From Lacihabitans sp. LS3-19 (GTDB taxonomy: Bacteria > Bacteroidota > Bacteroidia > Cytophagales > Spirosomataceae): a stretch of 64,000 nucleotides of DNA. The notes beneath the pieces were generated by a model. That model did not search any database, was not told where the DNA came from, and saw only the letters and a list, made by a program, of their open reading frames with translations. A program made the translations under genes and the position numbers. Positions 1-8,977 of the stretch are shown piece by piece (within the stretch, counting starts at the first letter, position 1; each line of letters begins with the position of its first letter). The stretch covers positions 186,001 to 250,000 of the forward strand of contig NZ_RJUA01000127.1 of the NCBI RefSeq assembly GCF_024343575.1, read 5' to 3'.

Positions 1-1282
1 TGGAGATAACACCGTTTTCATAATTATGCGTTTTTTGATAAAAATAATCTCCAGAAGGACTATCTGTGGCTATCAAATTTCGGGTATCGATAACCGTATT
101 TTCTTTCCCATTTTCAATGGAAGTATTCACACTTGCGGAGAGCGATTTGTTTTTTTGTTCATAGGACCTATTAAAATTCAATGCAAATTCTGCAACTTTA
201 GCACGGCGAATTTCTACCGAATGTCGGTCATTGCCTGATGTAAAAAGATTGCTTTGGGTCGTAAATTGACTTAAAAGTGTTTCGTCATTGTCTTGGCCTT
301 GTTGGTTGCCTATGGCCTCAAAAGCCAATGTATTTTTACTATTAAACTGATAATCAATATTTAGTTTTAAGTTTTGTAACCTTTCAAAACGCTCGTCTTT
401 GCGGTCTTGGTTAAGAAAATACGACTCCGCCAAATTATAATTCGTTCGGTCTCCAGTTATACTTCTCGTACGACCAGCAAAACGGTTGTCATAAGCCAAT
501 CCAAGATTCCATTTGCCAACTTTGTGGTTTAGCAGTTCCGAACTATTAACCCTAAATCTCGACCCTGCTCCTACACCCATGGCTAAAGCTCCGTTGGTGC
601 CATCTGCTTTGTTTTTCTTTAATACAATATTGATAATGCCACTTTCGGCATTGGCGTCATATTTTGCCGAAGCCGAAGTAATGATTTCAATCGTTTCAAT
701 GCTACTTGCAGGCAATTGCTCCAGATTAGATAAATTGGAGTTTCTTCCGTTTATCAAAATCAAAGGCGTTTTTCCTCTTAATGTTACCCCTCCGTCTGCA
801 TCTACGGCTACAGTCGGGGTGTTTTTTAGCAAATCCGTTGCAGTGCCACCTGCTTGGGTAAGATTCGCTCCAGCATTTACCACAAAACCCACATTGGTCT
901 TTTGGATAAGGCTTTTCTGGGCCGTTACTACCAAGTCTTTGAGCAGATTATTGTCTTCTAAAAAATTTATCGTACCTAAATCAAGAACTGGACTTTGCTC
1001 TGAAAAAGTGATCGTCTTTGCAAGATTTTGAAAACCCACCAACCGAATCTGAATATAATATTCAGCAAAGGGAATATTTTCAATTTCAAAAGCACCAAGA
1101 GAATCCGAAGTTGCATAAAAACTCACTTTTGTAGAATCTGGAAGTTTCGACAAAGTAATCGTGGCGAATTCTACAGGTTGTTTTGTGTCGGTTAATTTCC
1201 CTTTTATAACTCCTGTGTTTTGGGCAAATACGGTCGAAGTAAATATTAAGATCGAGGTAAAAAACTTGAAGACTATTTTCAT
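1..1282 (-). CDS. TonB-dependent outer-membrane receptor, 5' part (runs off left edge)
   Basis: Outer-membrane beta-barrel receptor of the TonB-dependent type. Reading leftward from an ATG at 1282 the frame stays open to the window edge, giving about 427 residues without a stop. Residues 1-21 form a signal peptide ending in TVFAQ. Residues about 23-105 are a carboxypeptidase-regulatory-like beta-sandwich (GVIKGKLTD, then FEIENIPFAEYYIQI). A plug domain follows at about 120-220, with LKNTPTVAVDADGGVTLRG, LILINGR and SGIINIVLKK, and then the first barrel strands. It closely resembles the receptor at 44070-46574, so it probably belongs to the same outer-membrane beta-barrel family rather than to SusC. 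No SusD-like gene is visible beside it, and the substrate is unknown. The reading frame and family are read directly; the transport role is inferred. Confidence 0.88.
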   Translation of the reverse strand, partial: MKIVFKFFTSILIFTSTVFAQNTGVIKGKLTDTKQPVEFATITLSKLPDSTKVSFYATSDSLGAFEIENIPFAEYYIQIRLVGFQNLAKTITFSEQSPVLDLGTINFLEDNNLLKDLVVTAQKSLIQKTNVGFVVNAGANLTQAGGTATDLLKNTPTVAVDADGGVTLRGKTPLILINGRNSNLSNLEQLPASSIETIEIITSASAKYDANAESGIINIVLKKNKADGTNGALAMGVGAGSRFRVNSSELLNHKVGKWNLGLAYDNRFAGRTRSITGDRTNYNLAESYFLNQDRKDERFERLQNLKLNIDYQFNSKNTLAFEAIGNQQGQDNDETLLSQFTTQSNLFTSGNDRHSVEIRRAKVAEFALNFNRSYEQKNKSLSASVNTSIENGKENTVIDTRNLIATDSPSGDYFYQKTHNYENGVIS

Positions 1283-1762
1283 GTAAATTATTAAATATTC
1301 CAGTGGAATTCAAAATCCACATGATTCTCTTTTCTTATATAATTTTAAACGTCAGTTCTTTTGTCTTCGTTTCCCTTCGCAGATTAAATTTCAGTTAAAA
1401 GCTTAAATTAAATTTACCTCCAAACTTAAAATTAAAAAATCCTACAACATAATACTGCAGGACTTTTATGACATAGAAACTCAAATTCATTAAAACTTTA
1501 AAATTCCAAACGTTAAGTTTTTTGAATTATATACTTATTGTTCCTTTAATTTTTTGAACAGTCCGTTGTGAAATTTTGGGAAAATTATGTTTATAAATTG
1601 GAAAAATGTTAACCCAAAATTTCACAGAGGATCATTGTTCAAAAAGTGTTTTTTTTGTTACTTTTTTTTCGAAAAAAAAGTAAGCCCGCCTGGCAAGGCA
1701 CACAAAGTATATAACGAGCACTTTATAAATAAAATGCTTTAATTCTAAACTCTAAAACAACT
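1283..1762. other. AT-rich intergenic region
   Basis: This 480-bp stretch lies between the start of the receptor gene and the end of the carboxylesterase gene, both on the minus strand. No credible coding frame was seen. Next to the receptor start it should hold that gene's promoter, but I could not pick out a convincing -33/-7 pair. The only clear structure is the palindrome at 1658-1683, listed separately. Confidence 0.6.
1658..1683 (-). terminator. 26-bp perfect palindrome, likely terminator of the carboxylesterase gene
   Basis: A perfect palindrome: TTAC, eight T, CG at the centre, eight A, GTAA. It lies 80 bp past the minus-strand stop codon of the carboxylesterase gene. Each arm carries an eight-base homopolymer, so the transcript would form a hairpin with a U-rich arm on either strand. 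A terminator role is inferred. It could also be one copy of a dispersed repeat. Confidence 0.45.
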
Positions 1763-3418
1763 TTAAGCCAATGACTTCCTAGCCTCGCCGTCAGGATTAT
1801 TAACCAATGCTGGCTGGTCATCTAGTATCATGGTTTCACCATTGGTTTTGGTATAGGCTTTCCATGTGGAAATCCCGCCATTGGGTTGGCCAGTTTTCAT
1901 AAAACTCAAAAGCGATTTCGCCATTTTTTCGGACAATGCCCTCGGTCTTTTGCCTCCTCCCGTGTGCGTAAGCATGAGGTCAGTATTGTAAAACCAAAAA
2001 CAGATATCATCACAGTGAAATGCTCTTATTCTACCATCAAATAGTGGTGGCTGCCAGCCATACCATGCCACGTAAACAGCAGCTCCCCCTTGCGAAACCT
2101 TGGCATCAGCAATAGATACCGCATTTTTTCGGTTTGACAATATCATCGACCATATCTCTATTGGCCTGGCCTTAGGGAAGTTTTTAGAATAGGCATCTAC
2201 AATCTCAGCCGATTTATCACCAAACCTCGGCTTGATTTTTTCCATCACATCTTCCATACTTAGTTTTTCCAAACTGGCGTCTGTCCGGCTCGGACTTTGC
2301 TCATTAAAAGTAGAACATAACATCAGCGGAATATCCGACGAAAAATCCTTTTTGTCGGCAAAAAACGCACCACCGTTTAGATATTCTCCATCCGCCACAG
2401 GCGAAAATCCTCCACGAGCTATGCCCATTTTTTTGGCCTCCTCAGCCATTTTTTCTGTTGCTCGATTTGCTACGTCTATGTATTCTCGCCAAGACAAAGC
2501 CTGAAGCTTCTCTATTTCGCCTTTTTGAAGGCCAGCTTCTTCCATTACTTTCAGCCCAAGTTTTTCGGCATATTCTTTATTGGCACCTGCCAAAGAGCCT
2601 CCGCTCAACACTACGGCCTTATGAAAAAGCCCTTTTGCCGAAGGCATATTCATCAAAGCAGTTACTTTGGAGCCACCGCCTGACTGCCCCATTATTGTTA
2701 CATTGTTGGGGTCACCACCGAAATTCGCGATATTGTTTTTAACCCATTCCAGAGCCAGCACCATGTCCAGGTTGCCCACATTGCCCGAAGCCGCATGACC
2801 TCCAGCTGCTGAAAGCTGAGAATACCCCAATGGCCCGAGACGATGATTGAGTGAACAAAACACCATATTACCCAAACGAGCGAGGTTTTCGCCGTGGTAG
2901 CCGTCTTGCTCTATGGCGTTGCCGTTGGTATATCCTCCACCGTGCAACCACACCAAAACAGGGCGTTTTTGGGTATCTAAAGCCGGCGACCAAACATTGA
3001 TACGCAGGCAATCTTCCGACACGTCGTCGTAGTTCCAGTGGTCTACAAACGAAGCGTAAGTATTGGCATATCTGTTATCCATGATCTGCGGAGCGGTATT
3101 GCCCCACCAAAGTGCAGGTTTTACATCCGACCATTTTGCGGGTTTCTTTGGCGGCATAAAACGATTTTTGCCTGAGGTATCTGCCCCATAGGGTATGCCC
3201 AAAAAAGTATGGATATCACGAAGGATAAACCCTCTCACCTTGCCGTGCTCTGTATTGGCTATGGCGATGTTGTCGCCCACAAAAAGCACCTGGTCGTCAG
3301 CCAACTCTTTGGTAGTGCCCGATGGCAGCTCCTCATGTGCCAAAGCCGAGCCAGAGAGACCCAAACCCGCCACGCTCACACCAAGCGACCTGAGAAAATT
3401 ACGTCTAGTAGAATTCAT
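1763..3418 (-). CDS. Tat-exported type B carboxylesterase (alpha/beta hydrolase)
   Basis: A 551-residue carboxylesterase/lipase of the type B (COesterase) family, which hydrolyses carboxylic esters. The N-terminus has a twin-arginine signal (RRNFLRSLG, then a hydrophobic run to ALA at about residue 27), so the enzyme should be exported folded. The oxyanion loop HGGGYTNG is at 159-166. The nucleophile elbow is GQSGG with Ser246; the family more often has GESAG. The likely catalytic histidine is in FHCDDICFWF near residue 470, and the acid is probably the Glu in TFNEQSP near 370. The length fits the family. It stands alone, with a palindromic terminator downstream. The natural substrate cannot be read from sequence; an acylated sugar or aromatic ester would suit the neighbouring esterases and glycosidases. 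Confidence 0.9.
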   Translation of the reverse strand: MNSTRRNFLRSLGVSVAGLGLSGSALAHEELPSGTTKELADDQVLFVGDNIAIANTEHGKVRGFILRDIHTFLGIPYGADTSGKNRFMPPKKPAKWSDVKPALWWGNTAPQIMDNRYANTYASFVDHWNYDDVSEDCLRINVWSPALDTQKRPVLVWLHGGGYTNGNAIEQDGYHGENLARLGNMVFCSLNHRLGPLGYSQLSAAGGHAASGNVGNLDMVLALEWVKNNIANFGGDPNNVTIMGQSGGGSKVTALMNMPSAKGLFHKAVVLSGGSLAGANKEYAEKLGLKVMEEAGLQKGEIEKLQALSWREYIDVANRATEKMAEEAKKMGIARGGFSPVADGEYLNGGAFFADKKDFSSDIPLMLCSTFNEQSPSRTDASLEKLSMEDVMEKIKPRFGDKSAEIVDAYSKNFPKARPIEIWSMILSNRKNAVSIADAKVSQGGAAVYVAWYGWQPPLFDGRIRAFHCDDICFWFYNTDLMLTHTGGGKRPRALSEKMAKSLLSFMKTGQPNGGISTWKAYTKTNGETMILDDQPALVNNPDGEARKSLA

Positions 3419-3421
3419 TGA

Positions 3422-3689
3422 TTTAATATTTTGGTTGAATAATCCCTCTAAAATAACAGAAAAACTTATAGTTTTTCCATTTATTCTTTCCTTTTGCTTT
3501 TTGGGTCGGCGGATTGGGGGAGATTTTCGATGGGTGGGGGTGAGGAATAATCTCTCTACTCTGAAAAGAGCTTTTTCGTTTTGAAATTAAATCAAATTTA
3601 CTTAAAAAATGAAGCCCCTGTTTTTCTTAATATTTATTCAGAAATGAAAATTTTAGAATTGAAATTATTAAGTTAGCATAAGGAATTAA
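3422..3689. other. Intergenic region without visible gene
   Basis: About 270 bp between the start of the carboxylesterase gene and the decayed RAYT copy. It should contain the carboxylesterase promoter. I see no convincing reading frame, repeat or hairpin in it. Confidence 0.5.
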
Positions 3690-3900
3690 AAGATATAAAA
3701 TGTCAAAAAAAAATTATTGAAATTATATTATCTGATTTTAGGAAATTCGTAGAATATGAATAGTTTAAATTATTTAAAATTTGAAAGGAATTGATTTTAA
3801 ATGATTATATATTAATGCCGAAACATTTAAATACCATTATTTAAATTTGTATTGGATCATCAGACCCCGCCGTAGAGATGCACGGCCGTGCATCTCTACG
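3690..3900 (+). pseudogene. Decayed partial copy of the adjacent RAYT gene, ending in a REP palindrome
   Basis: The stretch matches the inside of the intact transposase gene at about 4080-4273. Shared words in the same order include ATTATCTGATTTT, CGTAGAATTTGAAT-like, AAAGGAATT, TAATGCCGAA and CATTTA, followed by the GACCCCGCCGTAGAG block and the palindrome. The copy contains in-frame stops and small indels and has no intact frame. It corresponds to about residues 41-105 of the transposase. It is best read as a duplicated and degraded fragment. The left border is uncertain by tens of bases. Confidence 0.7.
3871..3900. repeat. REP palindrome, upstream copy
   Basis: A perfect 30-bp palindrome with arm CGTAGAGATGCACGG and its exact reverse complement. 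It is markedly richer in GC than its surroundings. It sits 56 bp before the RAYT start codon and recurs with one change inside the gene at 4244-4273. Short GC-rich palindromes beside a RAYT gene are the known substrates of these transposases. Confidence 0.8.
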
Positions 3901-3956
3901 CAACGGTCAACAAAACGGTCAACAAATTAAACAACAATTCAAATGCAATAAATAAA

Positions 3957-4607
3957 ATGGATAAATTCAAAAACAAATACCGCATATCATCGCATCGAAA
4001 ACCCAATTGGGATTATTCGGCAGATGCATTATATTTTTTGACAATAGTTACCCAAAACAGAGAATGCAATTTAGGTAAAATCGTAAATAAGAAAATGATA
4101 TTATCTGATTTTGGCAAAATCGTAGAATTTGAATGGTTTAAATCATTTGAAATTAGAAAGGAATTAATTTTACATGATTTTATAATAATGCCGAATCATT
4201 TACACACCATTGTTGAAATTTTTAATGGGTCCTCCGACCCCGCCGTAGAGTTGCACGGCCGTGCATCTCTACGTTTCGATTCAACCGATCCAACCGAACC
4301 TATCGATGTAACCGAACGAATCGATTCAATCGATTCTAAAATATTATCAATAAAACGAAATCCACCCATTCGAATACCCAAATCAATTTCATCATTTGTA
4401 GCAGGTTTCAAATCTGCCGTAAATACAAAAATTGATGATTTTATTGATGAACAAAATTTGTCCCAACCAAAATACAATCGAAACAATCATTTTTTTCAAC
4501 CTAATTATCACGATCATATAATTAGAAATCAATGCGAATATCAAAACATCTCAAATTATATTAGAAATAACCCATTGAATTGGAATAATGATTCATTTAA
4601 TTGCTAG
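3957..4607 (+). CDS. rayT: REP-associated tyrosine transposase (RAYT, Y1/HUH family)
   Basis: A 216-residue single-strand DNA transposase of the IS200/Y1 superfamily, thought to cut and move REP palindromes. The metal-binding HUH motif is HLH in IIMPNHLHTIVE. The catalytic tyrosine is the one in QPNYHDHIIRN, followed by the usual RAYT tail (NISNYIRNNPLNW). The frame is open from a GTG at 3888 that lies inside the REP palindrome, but the ATG at 3957 is the likely start because conserved sequence begins there. Residues about 94-106 (DPAVELHGRASLR) are encoded by a second REP palindrome, an in-frame addition just after the HUH motif. A decayed partial copy lies upstream. No terminal repeats of a full insertion sequence were seen, which is usual for RAYTs. 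Confidence 0.9.
   Translation: MDKFKNKYRISSHRKPNWDYSADALYFLTIVTQNRECNLGKIVNKKMILSDFGKIVEFEWFKSFEIRKELILHDFIIMPNHLHTIVEIFNGSSDPAVELHGRASLRFDSTDPTEPIDVTERIDSIDSKILSIKRNPPIRIPKSISSFVAGFKSAVNTKIDDFIDEQNLSQPKYNRNNHFFQPNYHDHIIRNQCEYQNISNYIRNNPLNWNNDSFNC
4244..4273. repeat. REP palindrome inside the RAYT coding region
   Basis: The same 30-bp palindrome as at 3871-3900, with one base changed in the left arm (CGTAGAGTTGCACGG), so one base pair is lost. The block GACCCCGCCGTAGAG before it is also shared with the upstream copy. It keeps the reading frame of the transposase open. Confidence 0.85.
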
Positions 4608-4721
4608 TCATTCGAAACAGATGCTGGAAGAACAATTCAATTCCCAGCAAATCCTAAGAGTTGACTTGCCTTTGTTGGTCAATTTGTTTCTATTTAATTT
4701 TCGCCAATATTTATTTCAAAA

Positions 4722-4772
4722 AAAAGAGCAGCCCCTAAAGCCATTCTCTTCAAAATCTAAAAAAAACCAAAC
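4722..4772 (-). terminator. Possible terminator of the GH106 gene
   Basis: Directly after the minus-strand stop of the glycosidase gene, the transcript would read an imperfect stem (AGAG...CTCT around GGCTTTAGGGGC) and then a run of U. The T-run is clear but the stem is weak. Confidence 0.3.
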
Positions 4773-4774
4773 TT

Positions 4775-7700
4775 CTACTTCACCAAAACAAGCTTAACCT
4801 CTCCCAAAAGTCCAGCTGGTACCAACGGTGTGTTGGCTTGATAAAATGGCATGGTGGTAAATGTGGTTTTGGTCGTATTGGCTTGAGCATCGCCTATGAG
4901 GCGATTTACCCAGGTGTTGGTCACTTTTATCTCTATTTTGTTTTCGCCAACTTTTAGTGCTTGGCTGATGTCTTGTCGAAACGGCGTCTTCCATACCGTG
5001 CCCATGTTTTTGCCATTTACAATTATCTCAGCAATGTTTTTTACTTCTCCAAGGTCAATGATGTATTGGGCAGTTTTGTCAAAAGTTTTCAAAGCAAAAG
5101 TGTTTTCATATATCGCTGTTCCAGAGAAATATTTAATGTCGACATCGGTACTTTCTGAGAATGAACTTAGCTTATCCATCCTTATGTTTTTTGCTCCTAC
5201 ATTCACTTTCCAATGTTGATTTACTGTCATTACGAGCGTTTCCTTTTTCGATGGTTTCACATATTTATTGGCAACCGCTTTGTCTCTAAACACCACAAAA
5301 TAGGCATCCCAAGATTCAAATTTCAAAGGAACGATAGTTCTGCCATCTTTTATTTCATAAGACAGTTTCTCTGTTTTGCCAGTTTGGGCGTTCCAAAGTT
5401 CTGGTATTTTTCCAGTAACTCTAAAGCTAACTTCTGCGGAAGTTGACGAATCACTTCTATTATTTAGCCAATAAATTTGATTGACGATTGCCGATTGTTG
5501 ATTAATGATTTCTCGGTGTCTGAATAAGATTTTGTGGTCGGTATTTCTTATTTCTACGTCAGGCGATATTTCTATTTTTTGATTTTGGCCAACATTGGGC
5601 ATTGCCCATATTTCGTCTGCTAGCTTTGCAAATCCTGCTGCATTATCAGAAAGACTTGGCGAACCTTTTGGTTTAGTTCCGATAACTTTTATACCCGATT
5701 TAGCTAATTTTGCTATGCTTTCTAATACCGAAAGTGTAATCCATTCTGTGCTTTCGTCTAGCATCAATACCTCGTAGGAATTGCCGCTTTTGGCTACCAT
5801 TTTTTTATTTTTCGCTTCTATTTCATTTTTCAAAGCCGTAGCATTCACAAAATCAAACTCATAACCTTTCGGAATATTCGGCAGACTTTGGCGACAAACC
5901 CAAGTGATATTGGTGTTTTCACCGTATAAATAGAGAATATCTGCCACGTTTTTGCCTTGTTGGAGCATGTGCGAACTTCTACCCAAATAATCCATCCAGG
6001 CTTTTGCTCCTGCACCCGACCAAGTCTCTAATCTCGAGAAATATTGTCCAAATGGTCCCAAAGAAAAGCCAGGTGCTTTATCTAAAGGCTGATGCACAGA
6101 AGTATGAATCACGAAGCGGTTTAGCCCGGAGGCCAATTCCATGTCAGCGGTTCTTTTAAGTTTTTCGGGATATTCCTGAAATGGCTTGCCAACCGAAGTC
6201 ATAGACTCGGCCGCCACGAAAGGTTTTCCGTAAATATTGGCCACAGAGGCAGCTTCTCTTATATCGGCTTCGCTCCTCACCTCCTCATCGGCTCCTGGCA
6301 CCAAACTTCCTGGTGTCCACATAGCGGCCATGGGAATCTCTGCGTTCTTCTTAACATCCATACCATCTGCCAAATATATTCTGCCGCCCTCGTGCGACTC
6401 CGTGTAGCGTTTCATGCCACGTTTGTGTAGCTCCTCTCCTATCACATCGTAATGGTTTTCGGCAATCATTTCACCAATCGTTTTCCTGAAATCCCAAAGG
6501 AATTTTTCGCTTTCTTCTAAACTATTTACCACGCGACCCGTGAGAACAGGCAGGTATTTCAACAAACTATAGCCCCGACGGTTTTGGAACTCCTGTGGCA
6601 TGTTTTGTGTCCAGTTCATGTGGCCAGCTTCATAGCTATCTAAAACCATATACTCCAATCCTTTGGCTCCCATTTGGTTGCCAGTGGCATCTTTATACAA
6701 ATCCAGATAGGTATTGATGTATTTTCTTACGGCGTCTTTAGACAATTTATCAACCTCCAAACCAGTGGCTTCAGGCGAAGCAGGATGATTCTGACGACCA
6801 GTAAGGCTATAACCCAACCGAAGGATTATCCATTCTCCACCAGCAGGTGCAGTCCAATTCAAGCTACCATCTGCCCCCATTTTATCACTTAAATCTATGA
6901 TATTTTGGGCTTCTATTACATCAGACTTTTCAGTTTTAAAAGCCAAATCGCCGTATTCGTTGTCTTCTTTCCAAGGCGTAAAACCTGCCTTATCTTCGGC
7001 CTGATTGATTCTTGAAGTATTAAAAAGGACAAACTCTGCCACATTAACGCCGTCGGGTTTGGTGGGTGCAGGTACGCCCATCATGACCAACATCGGGTTC
7101 ACAGAAATCGGAAGTGTTCGGAAACACATTCGCCAATATTTGGCCGTGGTGGTAGGAATGGAAACGGTATTAAATGGAACTATACTTCCCGAAACTTTGG
7201 CCACAGTTCGCCAGTTAATTCCATCGTCGCTTACTTTCAAGCTTCTATTTTCGGGTGCTCCATTAAAATCTTCGAGTGCATCATGACTTGCTCCAGAAAC
7301 TCCAAAAGCCCTAAAGGTTTGGGCTTGGTCAAATGAATATTGCACATACATATCTTCTCCAACTTCCATTGGTGGAATGGTATACGTTTTTTTAATATCA
7401 TGGTCTAGCAGGCCTTTTACATCAAAATCTCCACCCGAAACCGTGATTTTGGGGTTCATCATGGGCAGGTGTTTTTCTTTTTCGGAAAGCTTATAGGCTA
7501 TCACATAAGCATCTGCAGCAAACTCGGGTTTCTTACCAACAAATCCTCCTGAAAAACCTCCCTCGGTTAATTCTACATCTTGGTATTTTCCGATAATATT
7601 GGGCAATGAAGGCAGTTTGCCGTTAAAATTCTCTCCACCTTTCATGAGTACTTCGGACCAAACGATTTTTTTCATGGCGTCTTTTGGTTCTACCCACGGG

Positions 7701-8074
7701 CCACCCGTGACGCTCCAACCCGGTGAACCAGCTATGGCCATTTCTAAATCATTTTTCATGGCCAAATCCGTTGTAAACTTAAAGGCATCTTTCCAATCTG
7801 TGTCCATAAAAACTAGTTTTTTGGGTACAACTACTGGTGTAGCCAAATTGGCGTCGAAGTTTTGAAAACCACCAATACCTGTCTTTTTCATCCAATCCAG
7901 GTCTTTTTGGATTCCGTCTTTAGAGATATTTCCATTCATCCAATGCCACCAGACTCTTGGTTTGGCTGCGTTTGGTGGTGTTTGGAAGTCTTTTAGAAGG
8001 CTGGTTTGCCCTTGGGAATTTATGGCTGCTAGCAATAATACTGCTAGCAGCGTTTTTGGGTTGAATATTTTCAT
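4775..8074 (-). CDS. Secreted GH106-type alpha-L-rhamnosidase-like glycoside hydrolase
   Basis: A 1099-residue exported glycosidase. A signal peptide covers residues 1-23 (LLAVLLLAAINSQGQ). The N-terminal block PRVWWHWMNGNISKDG (39-54) with GIGGFQNFD is the hallmark start of the GH106 group. DSYEAGHMNWTQ (479-490) and ESHEGGRIYLADG (559-571) are acidic motifs of the kind that carry the catalytic glutamates. A GH2-type galactose-binding jelly roll lies at about 960-1099 (YIIDLGEVKNIAEIIVNGK). Family members remove terminal alpha-L-rhamnose from pectin side chains or from rhamnosylated phenolics. The gene is followed at its 5' side by two esterase genes with gaps of 36 and 0 bp, so the three form one operon. 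The family call is strong; the exact linkage is inferred. Confidence 0.85.
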   Translation of the reverse strand: MKIFNPKTLLAVLLLAAINSQGQTSLLKDFQTPPNAAKPRVWWHWMNGNISKDGIQKDLDWMKKTGIGGFQNFDANLATPVVVPKKLVFMDTDWKDAFKFTTDLAMKNDLEMAIAGSPGWSVTGGPWVEPKDAMKKIVWSEVLMKGGENFNGKLPSLPNIIGKYQDVELTEGGFSGGFVGKKPEFAADAYVIAYKLSEKEKHLPMMNPKITVSGGDFDVKGLLDHDIKKTYTIPPMEVGEDMYVQYSFDQAQTFRAFGVSGASHDALEDFNGAPENRSLKVSDDGINWRTVAKVSGSIVPFNTVSIPTTTAKYWRMCFRTLPISVNPMLVMMGVPAPTKPDGVNVAEFVLFNTSRINQAEDKAGFTPWKEDNEYGDLAFKTEKSDVIEAQNIIDLSDKMGADGSLNWTAPAGGEWIILRLGYSLTGRQNHPASPEATGLEVDKLSKDAVRKYINTYLDLYKDATGNQMGAKGLEYMVLDSYEAGHMNWTQNMPQEFQNRRGYSLLKYLPVLTGRVVNSLEESEKFLWDFRKTIGEMIAENHYDVIGEELHKRGMKRYTESHEGGRIYLADGMDVKKNAEIPMAAMWTPGSLVPGADEEVRSEADIREAASVANIYGKPFVAAESMTSVGKPFQEYPEKLKRTADMELASGLNRFVIHTSVHQPLDKAPGFSLGPFGQYFSRLETWSGAGAKAWMDYLGRSSHMLQQGKNVADILYLYGENTNITWVCRQSLPNIPKGYEFDFVNATALKNEIEAKNKKMVAKSGNSYEVLMLDESTEWITLSVLESIAKLAKSGIKVIGTKPKGSPSLSDNAAGFAKLADEIWAMPNVGQNQKIEISPDVEIRNTDHKILFRHREIINQQSAIVNQIYWLNNRSDSSTSAEVSFRVTGKIPELWNAQTGKTEKLSYEIKDGRTIVPLKFESWDAYFVVFRDKAVANKYVKPSKKETLVMTVNQHWKVNVGAKNIRMDKLSSFSESTDVDIKYFSGTAIYENTFALKTFDKTAQYIIDLGEVKNIAEIIVNGKNMGTVWKTPFRQDISQALKVGENKIEIKVTNTWVNRLIGDAQANTTKTTFTTMPFYQANTPLVPAGLLGEVKLVLVK

Positions 8075-8110
8075 AGTTTTAGATAAGATTGAATGTATTT
8101 TTTGATTGGA

Positions 8111-8977
8111 TTAGTTCCTTTGGAAAAACTTCCAGGCCTCTAAATAAATATCTATATCGTTGGGATAATCGTGTTTGCCACCAATCACCTTGTAAAGGGT
8201 TACTTCTGGTTTTCTTTTCGATTTATACGTATATTTTTCAATAGTTTTTCCATCTGCAGGGTCATTATCTGGTATTTTTTCCATTTTAGGTTCGCCTTTA
8301 TAACCAGCCAAATCCGCCCAATAATTGAAAGTTCTTGAGGTTGAGCGAACATATCCCAAGTTAACCTTTGGCCCTAGTTTTACTTCACCGCCTTCAAAAG
8401 GATTTATATTGTCAGCAGTTCCATTTATAATCATTACAGGTTTCGCAACGTGCTTTTCGATACAATCGAGGTTATTGGTATCTGGCAAATTAGCAATAAA
8501 AGCCGTAATTGCTCTAAATCTCTCAGGCATAGTGAGGGCAAGTTTATAGGCCATGTGTCCTCCACCTGAAGTGCCAATAGCAAATACCTTTTTGTCATCG
8601 ATCGCATATTTTGATTTAAAGTAATCAATCATTTGCCCGAAGAATGCCTCCTCATTTATGTTTTCTAAGTTGGCAGCCGAATTAGCAGTTTTACGACATT
8701 CATTCCAGTAACGCTTGTAGCCATTTGGATAAACCATTAGTATATTTTCCTTGGGGGCCAATGCTTCAAGATTCTTTTCCGAAGGATTATTTCTAATGCC
8801 AATGCCATCTCCTTGAGAACCATGTAACACAAAAATCAGAGAAGCATTTGGCAAGTTAGTTGGCACAAAATAAAAACTACGATAATTGTTGTCAATCAAC
8901 AAAGAATCAGACAAAGTTTGAGCTTTTGAACTTACAAAAACCAAGCATGCGAAAAAGAATATTAGGCGTTTTTTCAT
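8111..8977 (-). CDS. Secreted esterase of the PHB-depolymerase/feruloyl-esterase type
   Basis: A 288-residue alpha/beta hydrolase with signal peptide 1-20 (LIFFFACLVFVSSKAQ). The oxyanion region is VLHGSQGDG (50-58). The nucleophile elbow is GTSGG with Ser137. The acid is probably the Asp in NGTADNINPF, and the histidine is in GGKHDYP near the C-terminus. This layout is that of the poly(3-hydroxybutyrate) depolymerase/LpqC family, which includes feruloyl and acetyl-xylan esterases. Its place between a rhamnosidase and another secreted esterase suggests removal of acyl or hydroxycinnamoyl groups from plant glycans rather than polyester breakdown. The start codon follows the stop of the upstream esterase with no gap, a sign of translational coupling. 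Confidence 0.82.
   Translation of the reverse strand: MKKRLIFFFACLVFVSSKAQTLSDSLLIDNNYRSFYFVPTNLPNASLIFVLHGSQGDGIGIRNNPSEKNLEALAPKENILMVYPNGYKRYWNECRKTANSAANLENINEEAFFGQMIDYFKSKYAIDDKKVFAIGTSGGGHMAYKLALTMPERFRAITAFIANLPDTNNLDCIEKHVAKPVMIINGTADNINPFEGGEVKLGPKVNLGYVRSTSRTFNYWADLAGYKGEPKMEKIPDNDPADGKTIEKYTYKSKRKPEVTLYKVIGGKHDYPNDIDIYLEAWKFFQRN

Noticed and set aside
513-1031. Open frame of 172 codons on the plus strand
   Set aside because: It lies wholly opposite the receptor gene at 1-1282, which has a signal peptide, regulatory domain and plug. The plus-strand translation has no family pattern.
3195-3584. Open frame of 129 codons on the plus strand across the carboxylesterase start
   Set aside because: It is antisense to the Tat signal region of the carboxylesterase and has no protein-like features.
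3888-3956. GTG start for the RAYT gene inside the REP palindrome
   Set aside because: The extra 23 residues are low-complexity (VNKTVNKLNNNSNAINK) and outside the conserved family start; the ATG at 3957 is better.
4588-4797. Open frame of 69 codons after the RAYT gene
   Set aside because: It runs through the spacer into the opposite-strand terminator and the end of the GH106 gene, with no recognisable features.
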